64,000 nt of DNA from Streptomyces drozdowiczii (GTDB lineage: Bacteria; Actinomycetota; Actinomycetes; Streptomycetales; Streptomycetaceae), in the NCBI RefSeq assembly GCF_026167665.1, contig NZ_CP098740.1, forward strand, positions 1,364,001-1,428,000, in the 5' to 3' direction. Under the pieces are notes generated by a model. It made no database searches. It had not been told where the DNA came from and saw only the letters and a list, made by a program, of their open reading frames with translations. Positions 42,980-51,672 of the stretch are shown piece by piece. Position numbers and translations under genes: made by a program. Position 1 is the first letter of the stretch; each line of letters starts with the position of its first letter.

Positions 42980-45691
42980 ATGGCGCTGCGGACGGCCCTT
43001 CTCGTACTGGCAGTCGTCCCCGGTGTTGCCCTGGCCGCCCTCTGGGCCGTCACCAGTGGTCAGACTCTGCTCGACTTCCAGAAGCAAGCGGCTCAAGGGC
43101 AGTTGGCCCAGAAGGCCGGCCAGCCGTCCAACATCGTGTACTACAACCTCCAGGAGGAGCGGCGGCTCAGCGCCGAGGCGCTGGCCCGCAAGGCAGGCGC
43201 CACCGAGGCCCTGCGCGAGCAGCGCAAGCTGACCGACAAGGCGATCACCAGCTTCCAGTCGCTGTCCGACACCGACACCGACGACGCCCCCGGCGAGGTA
43301 CGGGACGCGGTCGGCGAAGCCCGTACCGCGATCACCCAACTCCCGGCGCAGCGGGCCCTCGTGGACGAGGGGGACAACGACCAGCAGAAGGCCGTGTACC
43401 GCTACTACACGGATCTGATCGCCGTCGATCTGCGGCTCTTCACCGCTCTCAGCCATGTCGACAACGGCCGGATCACCACGATCTCGCAGCCGTTGGTGGA
43501 CCTGTTCTGGGCCAAGGAGATGATCTCCCGCTCGGACGCGCTGCTCGCCCGGGGCTGGACGAAGGGCAGGCTGAGCACCGCGGAGCTCCAGGAGGTCCGA
43601 CAGGCCGTCTCCGCCCAGTCGTTCCAGTACACGACGAAGGTCGTCCCCTATCTCCCGGCGGACGAGAAGGCCAGGTGGCAGGAGGTCTTCGGCTCCGCCG
43701 CCTGGAAGGCCAAGACCCGGGTGGAGACCCAGGTGCTGCGCCCGGCCGACCCGGACGCCTCCGGCTCCGTCGCCCTCGGCGCGAAGGAGGCGGACTGGCG
43801 CGGTGCGATGGACGAGCTCACGCCCCAGCTGGTCGAGCTGATGGAGGCCCGCACCGACGTGGTGGTCGCGGAGGGCAAGGACAGTGTCATCTCCCTCCTG
43901 ATCAAGGTGGTCCTGACCACGGTCGTCGGCCTCGCCGCCGTCGTCGCGGTCATCTGGTTCACCTGGCGGATCTCCCGCAACCTGCGCCGCCGGATCAGCC
44001 GGCTCCAGGAGCGGGCCGAGGAGCTGGAGAAGGCGCTGCCCGACGTGGTCGAAAGGCTCGGCAAGGGCGAACGCATCGATGTCGAGGCCGAGGCCCGGGC
44101 GATCGGGGACGGCGGCGAGGCCGGGACGACGGACGAACTGGCCCAGCTCGGCCACGCGCTCGACCTGGCCCGCACCAGCGCCCTGCGCGCCGCCGTCGAC
44201 CAGGCCGACCAGCACCGGGGCTTCGAGCGGCTGCTCCAGCGCATCGCCCGCCGCACCCAGCAGCTCATCGGCCAACAGCTGAAGAAGCTGGACCAGCTGG
44301 AGCGCGAGCACGAGGACCCGGAGCTGCTGGACGGCCTCTTCGACCTCGACCACCTCACCGCGCGCCTGCGGCGGTACGAGGAGAACCTGGTGATCCTCGC
44401 GGGCGGCTCCCCGCACCGGCGCTGGCGCAAGCCCGTACCGCTCCTGGACGTCATACGGTCCGCCCAAGGCGAGGTGCAGGACTACCAGCGGGTGGTGCTG
44501 GACCTGGACGGCTCCCCGTGGCTCGCGGCGCGGGCCGTGGGGCCGGTCTCCCATGTGCTGGCGGAGCTGATCGAGAACGCCCTCACCTTCTCCCGGCCGC
44601 CCAGTCCCGTCGAGGTCAGGGCCGCCCAGGTGAGCCGGGGTCTGGCCATCGAGGTCGAGGACCGCGGGCTCGGCATGGACGAGGAGCAGCTCGCGGCGGC
44701 CAACGAGCTGATGAGCCGGCCGCCCCGGATGGACGTGCTGGCCCACGCCGACGACATCCGCCTCGGTCTGTACGTGATCGCGCGCCTCGCCGACCAGCAC
44801 GGGCTGCGGGTGGAGTTCCGCCCGTCGGCGTTCGGCGGCACCCGCGTCGTCGTGCTGGTCCCGGACGCGCTCACCGTTCCCGGCCCGCACGCCGGTCCGG
44901 TGGCCGTCCCCGCGCCGGAGCCGGAGGAGCCTGCCCAGGCCCCCGCCCCGCTCCGGGACTCCGACGCGCTGCCCAGCCGGGGCCGGGGCAGGGCGCTCGC
45001 CGGGGTCACCGCCCTGCACGCGCCGGACGCGCCCGCACCCTCACCCTCACCCGGGCCCGAGGCCCCGTACGCCGGTACGGACGGGCACGCGTACGGGCAG
45101 CGGGACGACGTCTTCGGGGGCGCCGCCGCCCGGCAGGACGAGGCGGCGCACCACGGCGGGTACGCGGACGCCGGGCAGCCGTACATGACCGCCGAGGGGC
45201 AGTACCCGGTCGCCCACCAGGCGTATCCGGAGCCCTCGGAGCCGTACGGCGCTCCGCGGCAGCCCTACCCGGACACGTATCTGACGGGCGAGCTGGACGC
45301 GGACGGCTTCCCGGTGTCCCTGCCCCCGCAGCCGGAACCGGTCGTACACCCCGGACCGGCCGCACACCCGGGCCCGCCCGCCCAGCCCGCGCCGCTTCCG
45401 CAACCCGTACCGGGGCCGGGCCTTCCCTCCGCGCCCCCCGGGGCACCCCTCGGGGAGCCGCCGTTGCCGCGCCGGGTGCGTCAGGCCAGCCTCGCCGACG
45501 AGCTGCGGGTGGACCCGGCCGCGCCGGCCGCCGCGGCCCGGCCGCGGGCCAGGGCCGAGGACCCGCCGCCCCGGACCGCACCGCACCGCGCGGGTGCGGC
45601 GATCGGAGCCTTCCAGCGCCGGTCCCGCGCAGCCCGCGCCACCGACGAGCCGCCGACGCAGCCCGACCTCACGAGAGAAGAACGGACATGA
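42980..45691 (+). CDS. cvnA: Conservon sensor kinase-like protein CvnA, nitrate-sensing type
   Basis: This 903-residue membrane protein has a first helix (LVLAVVPGVALAALWAV), an extracytoplasmic nitrate/nitrite-sensing-type domain (IVYYNLQEERRLSAEALA region), a second helix near 300-325, a HAMP-like linker and a kinase-like core. The dimerisation segment contains LFDLDHLTARLRRYEENL, and the ATP site contains LAELIENALTFSRP, DRGLGMDEEQL and RPSAFGGTRVVVLVP. The last 260 or so residues are Pro/Tyr-rich and probably disordered. It heads a cvnABCD operon. The true start may be CTG 42941, since the only good ribosome site (42929-42934) is placed for it and it adds an Arg-rich lead-in to the first helix. 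Confidence 0.9.
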   Translation: MALRTALLVLAVVPGVALAALWAVTSGQTLLDFQKQAAQGQLAQKAGQPSNIVYYNLQEERRLSAEALARKAGATEALREQRKLTDKAITSFQSLSDTDTDDAPGEVRDAVGEARTAITQLPAQRALVDEGDNDQQKAVYRYYTDLIAVDLRLFTALSHVDNGRITTISQPLVDLFWAKEMISRSDALLARGWTKGRLSTAELQEVRQAVSAQSFQYTTKVVPYLPADEKARWQEVFGSAAWKAKTRVETQVLRPADPDASGSVALGAKEADWRGAMDELTPQLVELMEARTDVVVAEGKDSVISLLIKVVLTTVVGLAAVVAVIWFTWRISRNLRRRISRLQERAEELEKALPDVVERLGKGERIDVEAEARAIGDGGEAGTTDELAQLGHALDLARTSALRAAVDQADQHRGFERLLQRIARRTQQLIGQQLKKLDQLEREHEDPELLDGLFDLDHLTARLRRYEENLVILAGGSPHRRWRKPVPLLDVIRSAQGEVQDYQRVVLDLDGSPWLAARAVGPVSHVLAELIENALTFSRPPSPVEVRAAQVSRGLAIEVEDRGLGMDEEQLAAANELMSRPPRMDVLAHADDIRLGLYVIARLADQHGLRVEFRPSAFGGTRVVVLVPDALTVPGPHAGPVAVPAPEPEEPAQAPAPLRDSDALPSRGRGRALAGVTALHAPDAPAPSPSPGPEAPYAGTDGHAYGQRDDVFGGAAARQDEAAHHGGYADAGQPYMTAEGQYPVAHQAYPEPSEPYGAPRQPYPDTYLTGELDADGFPVSLPPQPEPVVHPGPAAHPGPPAQPAPLPQPVPGPGLPSAPPGAPLGEPPLPRRVRQASLADELRVDPAAPAAAARPRARAEDPPPRTAPHRAGAAIGAFQRRSRAARATDEPPTQPDLTREERT

Positions 45692-46125
45692 CACGCACTA
45701 CCGCCACTCGCCAGGATCTCGACTGGCTCCTCGACGGTCTGGTCGACTCGGTGGCCGAGACCATCAACGCCGTCCTGCTGTCGGACGACGGGCTGGTGGT
45801 GAGCCACTCGCGCACCATCGAGCGGCCCGACGCCGAGCGGCTGGCCGCGATCTGCACCGGTCAGCAGAGCCTGGCCCGAGGTGTGGGCCAGCTCTTCGAC
45901 GGCGGCGGCGTCCACCAGGTGATCGTGGAGCTGGCGGACCTGTGGCTCTTCATCATCTCGGCGGGCCAGGGCACCCACCTGGCCGTCATCGCCTCGCAGG
46001 AGGTGGACGCCGAGATCATGTCGCTCGCCATGCACAACCTCGTCCTCCAGGTCGGCCAGAAGCTCAGCACCCCGGCGCGGGACGACTTCGACGCCTTCGG
46101 CGCCGGGGACAGGCCGCGGGCGTGA
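45688..46125 (+). CDS. cvnB: Roadblock/LC7 protein CvnB
   Basis: This is a 145-residue Roadblock/LC7-fold protein (DLDWLLDGLVDSVAETINAV, then LLSDDGLVVSHSRTIERPDA and FIISAGQGTHLAVIAS). In conservons it interacts with the CvnD GTPase and the sensor. The ATG overlaps the cvnA stop and its own stop overlaps cvnC. Confidence 0.94.
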   Translation: MTRTTATRQDLDWLLDGLVDSVAETINAVLLSDDGLVVSHSRTIERPDAERLAAICTGQQSLARGVGQLFDGGGVHQVIVELADLWLFIISAGQGTHLAVIASQEVDAEIMSLAMHNLVLQVGQKLSTPARDDFDAFGAGDRPRA

Positions 46126-46544
46126 CCGGCCACTGGCCTTACGGGCAGGGGGATTTCGAGGACGACGGCGAGGACGCCGCGGGAACGATGGTGCGCCCGT
46201 ACACCATCACCCGCGGCCGGACGGCTCCCGACCGGGACGACCTCACCCTCATCACCGTGCTCACCACCGCGCACGATCCGCGGGACGAGCACGGCGCGGC
46301 GGCCCGCCCGGGCCGGCTCCAGCCGGAGCACCGGCTGATCCTGGAGCGCTGCCGCCGGCCCGCCGCGGTCGCCGAGGTCGCGTCGGACCTCGACCTGCCG
46401 ATCTCGGTGACCAAGATCCTGCTGGCCGACCTGGTCGCCACCGGCCTCCTGATCGCCCGGGCACCGCTGTCGGTGGCCCGGGCGTCCGGCGGCGCCGACA
46501 TGGGCGTACTGGCGGCTGTTCGCGACGGACTCCGGAGACTCTGA
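46122..46544 (+). CDS. cvnC: DUF742 protein CvnC
   Basis: This is a 140-residue DUF742 protein with the family start MVRPYTITRGRT and a winged-helix-like C-terminal half (VAEVASDLDLPISVTKILLADL). The start is GTG 46122 overlapping the cvnB stop (GTGA). It is the third component of the conservon, with a likely DNA- or protein-binding winged-helix fold. Confidence 0.93.
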   Translation: MTGHWPYGQGDFEDDGEDAAGTMVRPYTITRGRTAPDRDDLTLITVLTTAHDPRDEHGAAARPGRLQPEHRLILERCRRPAAVAEVASDLDLPISVTKILLADLVATGLLIARAPLSVARASGGADMGVLAAVRDGLRRL

Positions 46545-46550
46545 CCCAAG

Positions 46551-47120
46551 ATGACCACCAGTCAGGCGGCGCCCGCCGCCGTCAAGATCCTGATAGCCGG
46601 CGGTTTCGGCGTCGGCAAGACCACCCTCGTGGGGGCCGTCAGCGAGGTCGCCCCGCTGCGCACCGAGGAGCTTCTGACCACGGCCAGCATCGGCGTGGAC
46701 GACCTGGCCGGCGTCGGCCAGAAGGACACGACGACCGTGGCCCTGGACTTCGGCCGGATCACGGTCAGCCAGGACCTGGTCGTCTACCTGTTCGGCACAC
46801 CGGGCCAGGAGCGCTTCTGGTTCATGTGGAACGACCTGGTCAACGGGGCCCTCGGCGGGGTCGTGATCGCGGACACCCGGCGCCTGGAGAGCAGCTTCGC
46901 CTCGATCGACTTCTTCGAGAGCCGGGACATCCCGTTCGTCGTCGCGATCAACTGCTTCTACGGGCACAACACCCGTACCGCGGACGAGATCAGGGCCGCC
47001 CTGGACCTGGACCCGCATGTGCCGCTGCTGGTCGGCGACGTACGCGAGCGGCCGTTCGGCCGGGACGTGCTGCTGGCGCTCGTGGACCACCTGATGAGCC
47101 TGCCCGTCGCGGTGGGCTGA
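46551..47120 (+). CDS. cvnD: Conservon small GTPase CvnD
   Basis: This 189-residue Ras-like GTPase of the conservon has a G1 loop GGFGVGKTT, a G3 region FGTPGQERFWFMW and the atypical G4 AINCFYG seen in this subfamily in place of NKxD. VRERPFGRDVLLALVDHL ends the domain. It starts 6 bases after cvnC. With CvnA-C it should form a membrane-associated complex resembling eukaryotic G-protein signalling. Confidence 0.95.
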   Translation: MTTSQAAPAAVKILIAGGFGVGKTTLVGAVSEVAPLRTEELLTTASIGVDDLAGVGQKDTTTVALDFGRITVSQDLVVYLFGTPGQERFWFMWNDLVNGALGGVVIADTRRLESSFASIDFFESRDIPFVVAINCFYGHNTRTADEIRAALDLDPHVPLLVGDVRERPFGRDVLLALVDHLMSLPVAVG

Positions 47121-47160
47121 CCCCTTCCCCCTTTTCTTCCTCGCTCTGGAGAGATCCGAC

Positions 47161-48294
47161 ATGGCAACACCTCTGCGCGTCCTGATCCACGGCGGCGGCA
47201 TCGGCGGGCTGACGCTCGCCACCGCCCTGGCCCGGCGGGGCCACACCGTCGAGGTGGCCGAGCTCCGCGACGAGCTCGACGCCCTCGGCGTCGGCATCAT
47301 CCAGCCGTCGAACGCCCTGCACGTCATGCGGGAGATCGGGGTGCTGGAGGAGTGCCTGGCGGCGGGCTTCGAGTGGGAGGTCCTGACCATCGCGGACCCG
47401 GCCGGCAACACGCTGGCCGAGATACCGCAGCCGCGCATGGGCGACGCCCCTTCCAACAACGGCATCCCCCGCCCCGCCCTCGCCCGGGTGCTGAACGCGG
47501 CGGCCACCTCGGCCGGTGCGAAGATCCGCTTCGGCGCGACCATCACCCAGCTCACCGACGACGGCGACGGCGTGGACGTCGCCCTGTCCGACGGCTCGTC
47601 CGGCCGCTGGGACCTGGTCGTCGGCTTCGACGGCATCGGCTCGCCGCTGCGCACCCGGCTTTACGGGGACCGCTACGCCCCCCAGTACACCGGCTTCGCC
47701 AACTGGCGCGTCACCGTGCCCCGCCAGGAGCAGGTGCGGGGCGTCGTGATGGGCACCGCGGGCCAGGCCGCGAAGGCGCTGCTCACCCCGATCACCGACG
47801 AACTGATGTACCTGGGCTCGGTCTTCGCCGAGGCCGAGGACTTCCGGCCGGACCCTTCGAGCGCGCACGAGCAGCTGAAGGAGCGGCTGGCGATGTTCTC
47901 GGGCCCGGTCGCCGAGGCGCTGGCCGAGGTCACCGGTCCGGAGGCGGTCGTCTACTCGCGGATCTCCCAGGTGACGGTCGAGGAGCCGTGGCACGTGGGC
48001 CGGGTGGTCCTGGCCGGTGACGCGGCGCACGCGAGCACCCCGCACATCGCGCAGGGCGCGGCGATGGCGGTGGAGGACGCGCTGGTGCTCGCCGAGTCGC
48101 TGGACGCCGAGGCGGACGTCGACGCGGCCCTGGACGTGTGGGAGGCCCGTCGCCGTCCGCGCGCCATGTGGGTGCAGGCGATGTCGCGCGCGGTGCTGAA
48201 GCAGGAGACGGGCGGCGAGACGACGCCGGAGGAGGACGAGCTGCTGAAGATCGGCATCCCGGGCGCGGCCCATGTGCTGGTGCAGCCGTACTGA
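47161..48294 (+). CDS. FAD-dependent aromatic monooxygenase-like protein
   Basis: This 377-residue flavoprotein of the PHBH-like family has the N-terminal dinucleotide site HGGGIGGLTLATALARRG, DG motif VVGFDGIGSPLRTRL, and the FAD GD motif VVLAGDAAHASTPHIAQGA. It has its own GGAGAG ribosome site after a 40-base pyrimidine-rich gap following cvnD. It is probably transcribed with the conservon, and its stop is followed by a strong terminator. The substrate is unknown; some conservons end with a cytochrome P450, so a redox enzyme in this position fits the pattern. Confidence 0.85.
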   Translation: MATPLRVLIHGGGIGGLTLATALARRGHTVEVAELRDELDALGVGIIQPSNALHVMREIGVLEECLAAGFEWEVLTIADPAGNTLAEIPQPRMGDAPSNNGIPRPALARVLNAAATSAGAKIRFGATITQLTDDGDGVDVALSDGSSGRWDLVVGFDGIGSPLRTRLYGDRYAPQYTGFANWRVTVPRQEQVRGVVMGTAGQAAKALLTPITDELMYLGSVFAEAEDFRPDPSSAHEQLKERLAMFSGPVAEALAEVTGPEAVVYSRISQVTVEEPWHVGRVVLAGDAAHASTPHIAQGAAMAVEDALVLAESLDAEADVDAALDVWEARRRPRAMWVQAMSRAVLKQETGGETTPEEDELLKIGIPGAAHVLVQPY

Positions 48295-48312
48295 TGTGAG
48301 GCGTTACGCGTG

Positions 48313-48353
48313 ACGCCCCCGCCGGGCCCGGTCTCCGGGACCGGCGGGGGCGT
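48313..48353. terminator. Strong bidirectional terminator hairpin
   Basis: ACGCCCCCGCCGG (48313-48325) pairs with CCGGCGGGGGCGT (48341-48353). Inside, CCCGG-TCT-CCGGG extends the stem beyond one G/A mismatch. It lies between the convergent FAD monooxygenase and RidA genes. Confidence 0.85.
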
Positions 48354-48360
48354 GCGTCGT

Positions 48361-48762
48361 TCAGGGCAGGACCGCGATGCCGTCGATCTCGACCAGGGCC
48401 TGTTCGTCCCAGAGCCGCGCCGCGCCGATGACCGCCATGGCCGGGTAGTCGCGGCCCGCGATCCGGCGCCAGATCCGGCCCAGTTCCGGGGCGTTGGCCC
48501 GGTAGTCGGCGACGTCGGTGGCGTACACCGTGACCCGGGCCAGGTCCGCCGGGGAGCCGCCCGCCGCGCGCAGGGCGGTGAGGAGGTTGCCGAGGGCGGT
48601 CGCGAACTGCTCGGGGAGGGTGACGCCGACGACCTCGCCGTGCTGGTCCAGGGCGGTCTGCCCGGCCAGGAAGACGATCCGGCCGCCGGTCGCGGTGACC
48701 GCGTGCGAGAAGCCGGAGGCGGGCGAGAGTTCGTGCGGGTTGATGCGGTGGATCGGGCTCAT
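48361..48762 (-). CDS. RidA-family imine/enamine deaminase
   Basis: This is a 133-residue protein of the RidA/YjgF family (FLAGQTALDQHGEVVG, VTVYATDVADYRAN, AMAVIGAARLWDEQALVEIDG). Such proteins hydrolyse reactive imines or enamines. The ATG overlaps the stop of the acyl-CoA dehydrogenase upstream, so it is cotranscribed with the aromatic-acid cluster. The proposed pathway leaves an amino group as an enamine after ring reduction, so a RidA protein would make sense there. This role is inferred. Confidence 0.88.
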   Translation of the reverse strand: MSPIHRINPHELSPASGFSHAVTATGGRIVFLAGQTALDQHGEVVGVTLPEQFATALGNLLTALRAAGGSPADLARVTVYATDVADYRANAPELGRIWRRIAGRDYPAMAVIGAARLWDEQALVEIDGIAVLP

Positions 48763-49886
48763 GCGGTCGGCTCCCGGTTCGCGTACAGCTCCTTGGCGAT
48801 GATCGTGCGCTGGACCTCGCTGGCGCCCTCGTAGATGCGCGGGGCGCGGACCTCACGGTAGAGGTGTTCGAGCAGATGGCCGCGGCGCAGGGCGCGGGCG
48901 CCGTGCAGCTGGACGGCGGTGTCCACGACGAACTGCGCGGTCTCGGTCGCGTACAGCTTCGCCATCGCGGCCCGGCGCGGCACCCCGGGCTCCCCCGCGT
49001 CATGGGCGGCGGCGGCCGCGTAGACCAGCAGCCGGGCGGCCTCGGTGCGGGTGGCCATCTCGGCGACCTGGTGGGACACGGCCTGGAGGGCGGAGAGGGG
49101 CGCGCCGAAGGCGGTCCGGGTCGCGGTGTGCTCCACGGTGGCGTCGAGAGCGGCGCGGGCCATCCCGAGGGCGAAGGCGCCGACGCTGGGGCGGAAGAGG
49201 TTCAGGGTGTCCATGGCGACCGCGAAGCCCCGGTCCGGCCCGCCGAGCAGGTCGTCGGGCGTGACGCGGACCCCGTCGAAGGCGAGGGCCCCGATCGGGT
49301 GCGGGGAGAGCATGTCCAGGGCGGTGCCGGTCAGCCCGGCCCGGTCGGCGGGGACGAGGAAAGCGGTGACGCCACGGGCCCGGGCGCCGGGCGTGGTGCG
49401 GGCGAAGACCGTGTAGAAGTCGGCCTCCGGCGCGTTGGAGATCCAGCACTTCTCGCCGGTCAGCCGCCAGCCGCCGGAGTCCGGGGCGGCGTCGAGCGCG
49501 AGGGCCCCCGCGTCGGAGCCCGCGCCGGGCTCGCTGAGCGCGAACGCGGCGACGTGGCGGCCGGCGCGGACCCCGGGCAGCCATCGCTCGCGTTGGGCGG
49601 GGGTGCCGGACCGGAGCACGGGGAAGGCGCCGAGGCCCTGGAGCGCGAGGGCGGTCTCGGCCTCGGTGCAGCCCCGGGCGAGCGATTCGCGCAGCAGGCA
49701 GAGGTCCAGGGCGCCCGAGCCGAACAGCCGGTCGAGGAGGCCCAGCTCGCCGAGGGCGGCGAGCAGCGGGCGGTTGACGTGCCCCGGCGCGCCCTCGGCG
49801 GCGAGCGGGGCGAGCCGGTCACGGGCCAGGGTGCGCAGCTCCTCGCACCAGGCGGTCTGTGCCGGATCGAGCGAGAATGCCGTCAT
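48759..49886 (-). CDS. Acyl-CoA dehydrogenase
   Basis: This is a 375-residue FAD-dependent acyl-CoA dehydrogenase (FALSEPGAGSDAGAL, EKCWISNAPEADFY, GFAVAMDTLNLFRP and YEGASEVQRTIIAKELY at the C-terminus). I start at ATG 49886, which has AGAGAGG 7 bases upstream, rather than at the in-frame ATG at 49916. It is divergent from the CoA ligase and shares its promoter region. It probably oxidises a ring-derived acyl-CoA in the cluster's beta-oxidation phase. Confidence 0.9.
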   Translation of the reverse strand: MTAFSLDPAQTAWCEELRTLARDRLAPLAAEGAPGHVNRPLLAALGELGLLDRLFGSGALDLCLLRESLARGCTEAETALALQGLGAFPVLRSGTPAQRERWLPGVRAGRHVAAFALSEPGAGSDAGALALDAAPDSGGWRLTGEKCWISNAPEADFYTVFARTTPGARARGVTAFLVPADRAGLTGTALDMLSPHPIGALAFDGVRVTPDDLLGGPDRGFAVAMDTLNLFRPSVGAFALGMARAALDATVEHTATRTAFGAPLSALQAVSHQVAEMATRTEAARLLVYAAAAAHDAGEPGVPRRAAMAKLYATETAQFVVDTAVQLHGARALRRGHLLEHLYREVRAPRIYEGASEVQRTIIAKELYANREPTA

Positions 49887-49960
49887 ACCGGCGCCTCTCT
49901 GGTCGAATCTGATCAAAGACTTTCAAATCGGTGGCACCTGAGCATCTTTATCGCGGACCG

Positions 49961-49974
49961 TTGACTACCGTCAC
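49961..49974. promoter_or_regulatory. Shared palindrome in ligase/dehydrogenase divergent promoter
   Basis: TTGACTACCGTCAC is a near-palindrome (TTGAC-TACC-GTCAC) between the divergent acyl-CoA dehydrogenase and CoA ligase genes. It matches GTGACTGCCGTCAC at 56135-56148 in 12 of 14 bases. It also overlaps a plausible -35 (TTGACT) with TACGCT 16 bases downstream. It is a candidate site for the cluster's PaaX-family regulator. Confidence 0.55.
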
Positions 49975-50015
49975 CCAAACGATACGCTCCAAGGGCGACA
50001 AGGGAGCGATGCTTC

Positions 50016-51668
50016 ATGGACCCGAACACCATGGACCCGAAAACCTCAGCGCACATCGACGGCTTCGCCAGGGAGCAGCTGCCCCCCGTGGAGCAGTGGC
50101 CGGAGCTGCTCTTCGACCTGCCCGAGCTGCACTACCCGGACCGGCTCAACTGCGCCACCGAACTCCTGGACCGCACAGCCGACCGCCTCGGCCCCGACCG
50201 CCCCGCCTTCCGCACGCCGGACGGCGGGGTGCTGAGTTACGGGGAGCTGCGGGACCTCGTGGACCGGATCGCCCACGTCCTCACCTCTGACCTGGGGGTC
50301 GTCCCCGGCAACCGCGTCCTGCTGCGCGGCCCCACCACTCCGCATCTCGCCGCCTGCTGGCTGGCCGTGCTGAAGGCGGGCGCGGTCGCCGTCACCGTAC
50401 TGGCGCAGCAGCGGGCGTCCGAGCTGGCCACGATCTGCTCGATCGCCCGGGTGAGCCACGCGCTGTGCGACGCGCGGTCGGTCGAGGACCTGGCGCAGGC
50501 GGAGGTGCCCGGGCTGCGGATCACGGCGTACGGGGGTGGGGCCCCGGACGACCTGCTGCGGCTGGCGGCCGCCCGGCCGGGCCCGTACCGGGCGGTGGAC
50601 ACCGCGTCGGACGACGTGGCGCTGATCGCGTTCACCTCGGGCACCACCGGCCGGCCCAAGGGCTGCATGCATCTGCACCGCGATGTGCTGGCCATCGCCG
50701 ACACCTTCTCGCGGCACGTCCTGCGGCCCGGGCCCGACGACGTGTTCGCGGGCAGTCCGCCGCTCGGTTTCACCTTCGGGCTCGGCGGCCTTGTGGTGTT
50801 CCCGCTGCGCGTGGGCGCGTCCGCGCTGCTGCTCGAACAGGCGGGCCCGAAGCAGCTGCTGCCCGCGCTGGCGGAGCACCGGGTCTCGGTGCTGTTCACC
50901 GCGCCGACCGCGTACCGGGTGATGCTGGACCAGCTCGACGGGCACGACCTGTCGGCGCTGCGCCGCTGTGTCTCGGCGGGCGAGAACCTGCCGGAGGCGA
51001 CCTGGCACGCCTGGCGCGAGCGGACCGGGCTGCGGATCATCAACGGCATCGGCGCGACCGAGCTGCTGCACATCTTCGTCTCGGCCGCCGACGACGCGAT
51101 CCGCCCCGGCACCACGGGCGTCCCGGTCCCCGGCTGGCAGGCCCGGGTGGTGGACGCCGACGGGGTGCCGGTGCCGGACGGGGAGCCGGGGCTGCTCGCC
51201 GTGCGCGGCCCGGTCGGCTGCCGCTATCTCGCGGACGAACGCCAGCGCGACTACGTACGGCACGGCTGGAACATCACCGGCGACACCTATGTGCGCGACG
51301 CGGACGGCTACTTCCGGTACGTGGCCCGCGCCGACGACATGATCATCTCCTCCGGGTACAACATCGCGGGCCCCGAGGTCGAGGAGGCCCTGCTGCGCCA
51401 CCCGGACGTGGCGGAGGCGGCGGTGGTGGGGCAGGCGGACGAGCTGCGCGGCCGGATCGTGGCGGCGTACGTGGTGCTGCGGGAGGGCGCGGAGCTGACG
51501 GCGGACCAGCTGCGCACCTTCATGCGGGCGGAACTGGCCCCGCACAAATGCCCCCGCCGCATCACGTTCCTGCCGGCTCTTCCCCGTACCGCCACCGGGA
51601 AACTGCAACGGTTCAGGCTCCGCGCGGGGGAACCCGGTGCGGCCGGGGCCGCGCCGGGCCGAGAATGA
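50016..51668 (+). CDS. Aromatic acid-CoA ligase (2-aminobenzoate-CoA ligase candidate)
   Basis: This 550-residue acyl-adenylate-forming ligase has the AMP site FTSGTTGRPKGCMH, SAGENLPEATWHAW, the benzoate-CoA-ligase-type GIGATELLHIFVSA, ARADDMIISSGYNI and the C-terminal catalytic Lys in TATGKLQRF. The overall pattern is closest to benzoate/2-aminobenzoate-CoA ligases. With the fused monooxygenase-reductase in the same cluster it most likely activates anthranilate (or salicylate) to its CoA thioester. It is coupled to the PaaX-type regulator 4 bases downstream. Confidence 0.88.
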   Translation: MDPNTMDPKTSAHIDGFAREQLPPVEQWPELLFDLPELHYPDRLNCATELLDRTADRLGPDRPAFRTPDGGVLSYGELRDLVDRIAHVLTSDLGVVPGNRVLLRGPTTPHLAACWLAVLKAGAVAVTVLAQQRASELATICSIARVSHALCDARSVEDLAQAEVPGLRITAYGGGAPDDLLRLAAARPGPYRAVDTASDDVALIAFTSGTTGRPKGCMHLHRDVLAIADTFSRHVLRPGPDDVFAGSPPLGFTFGLGGLVVFPLRVGASALLLEQAGPKQLLPALAEHRVSVLFTAPTAYRVMLDQLDGHDLSALRRCVSAGENLPEATWHAWRERTGLRIINGIGATELLHIFVSAADDAIRPGTTGVPVPGWQARVVDADGVPVPDGEPGLLAVRGPVGCRYLADERQRDYVRHGWNITGDTYVRDADGYFRYVARADDMIISSGYNIAGPEVEEALLRHPDVAEAAVVGQADELRGRIVAAYVVLREGAELTADQLRTFMRAELAPHKCPRRITFLPALPRTATGKLQRFRLRAGEPGAAGAAPGRE

Positions 51669-51672
51669 TCAC

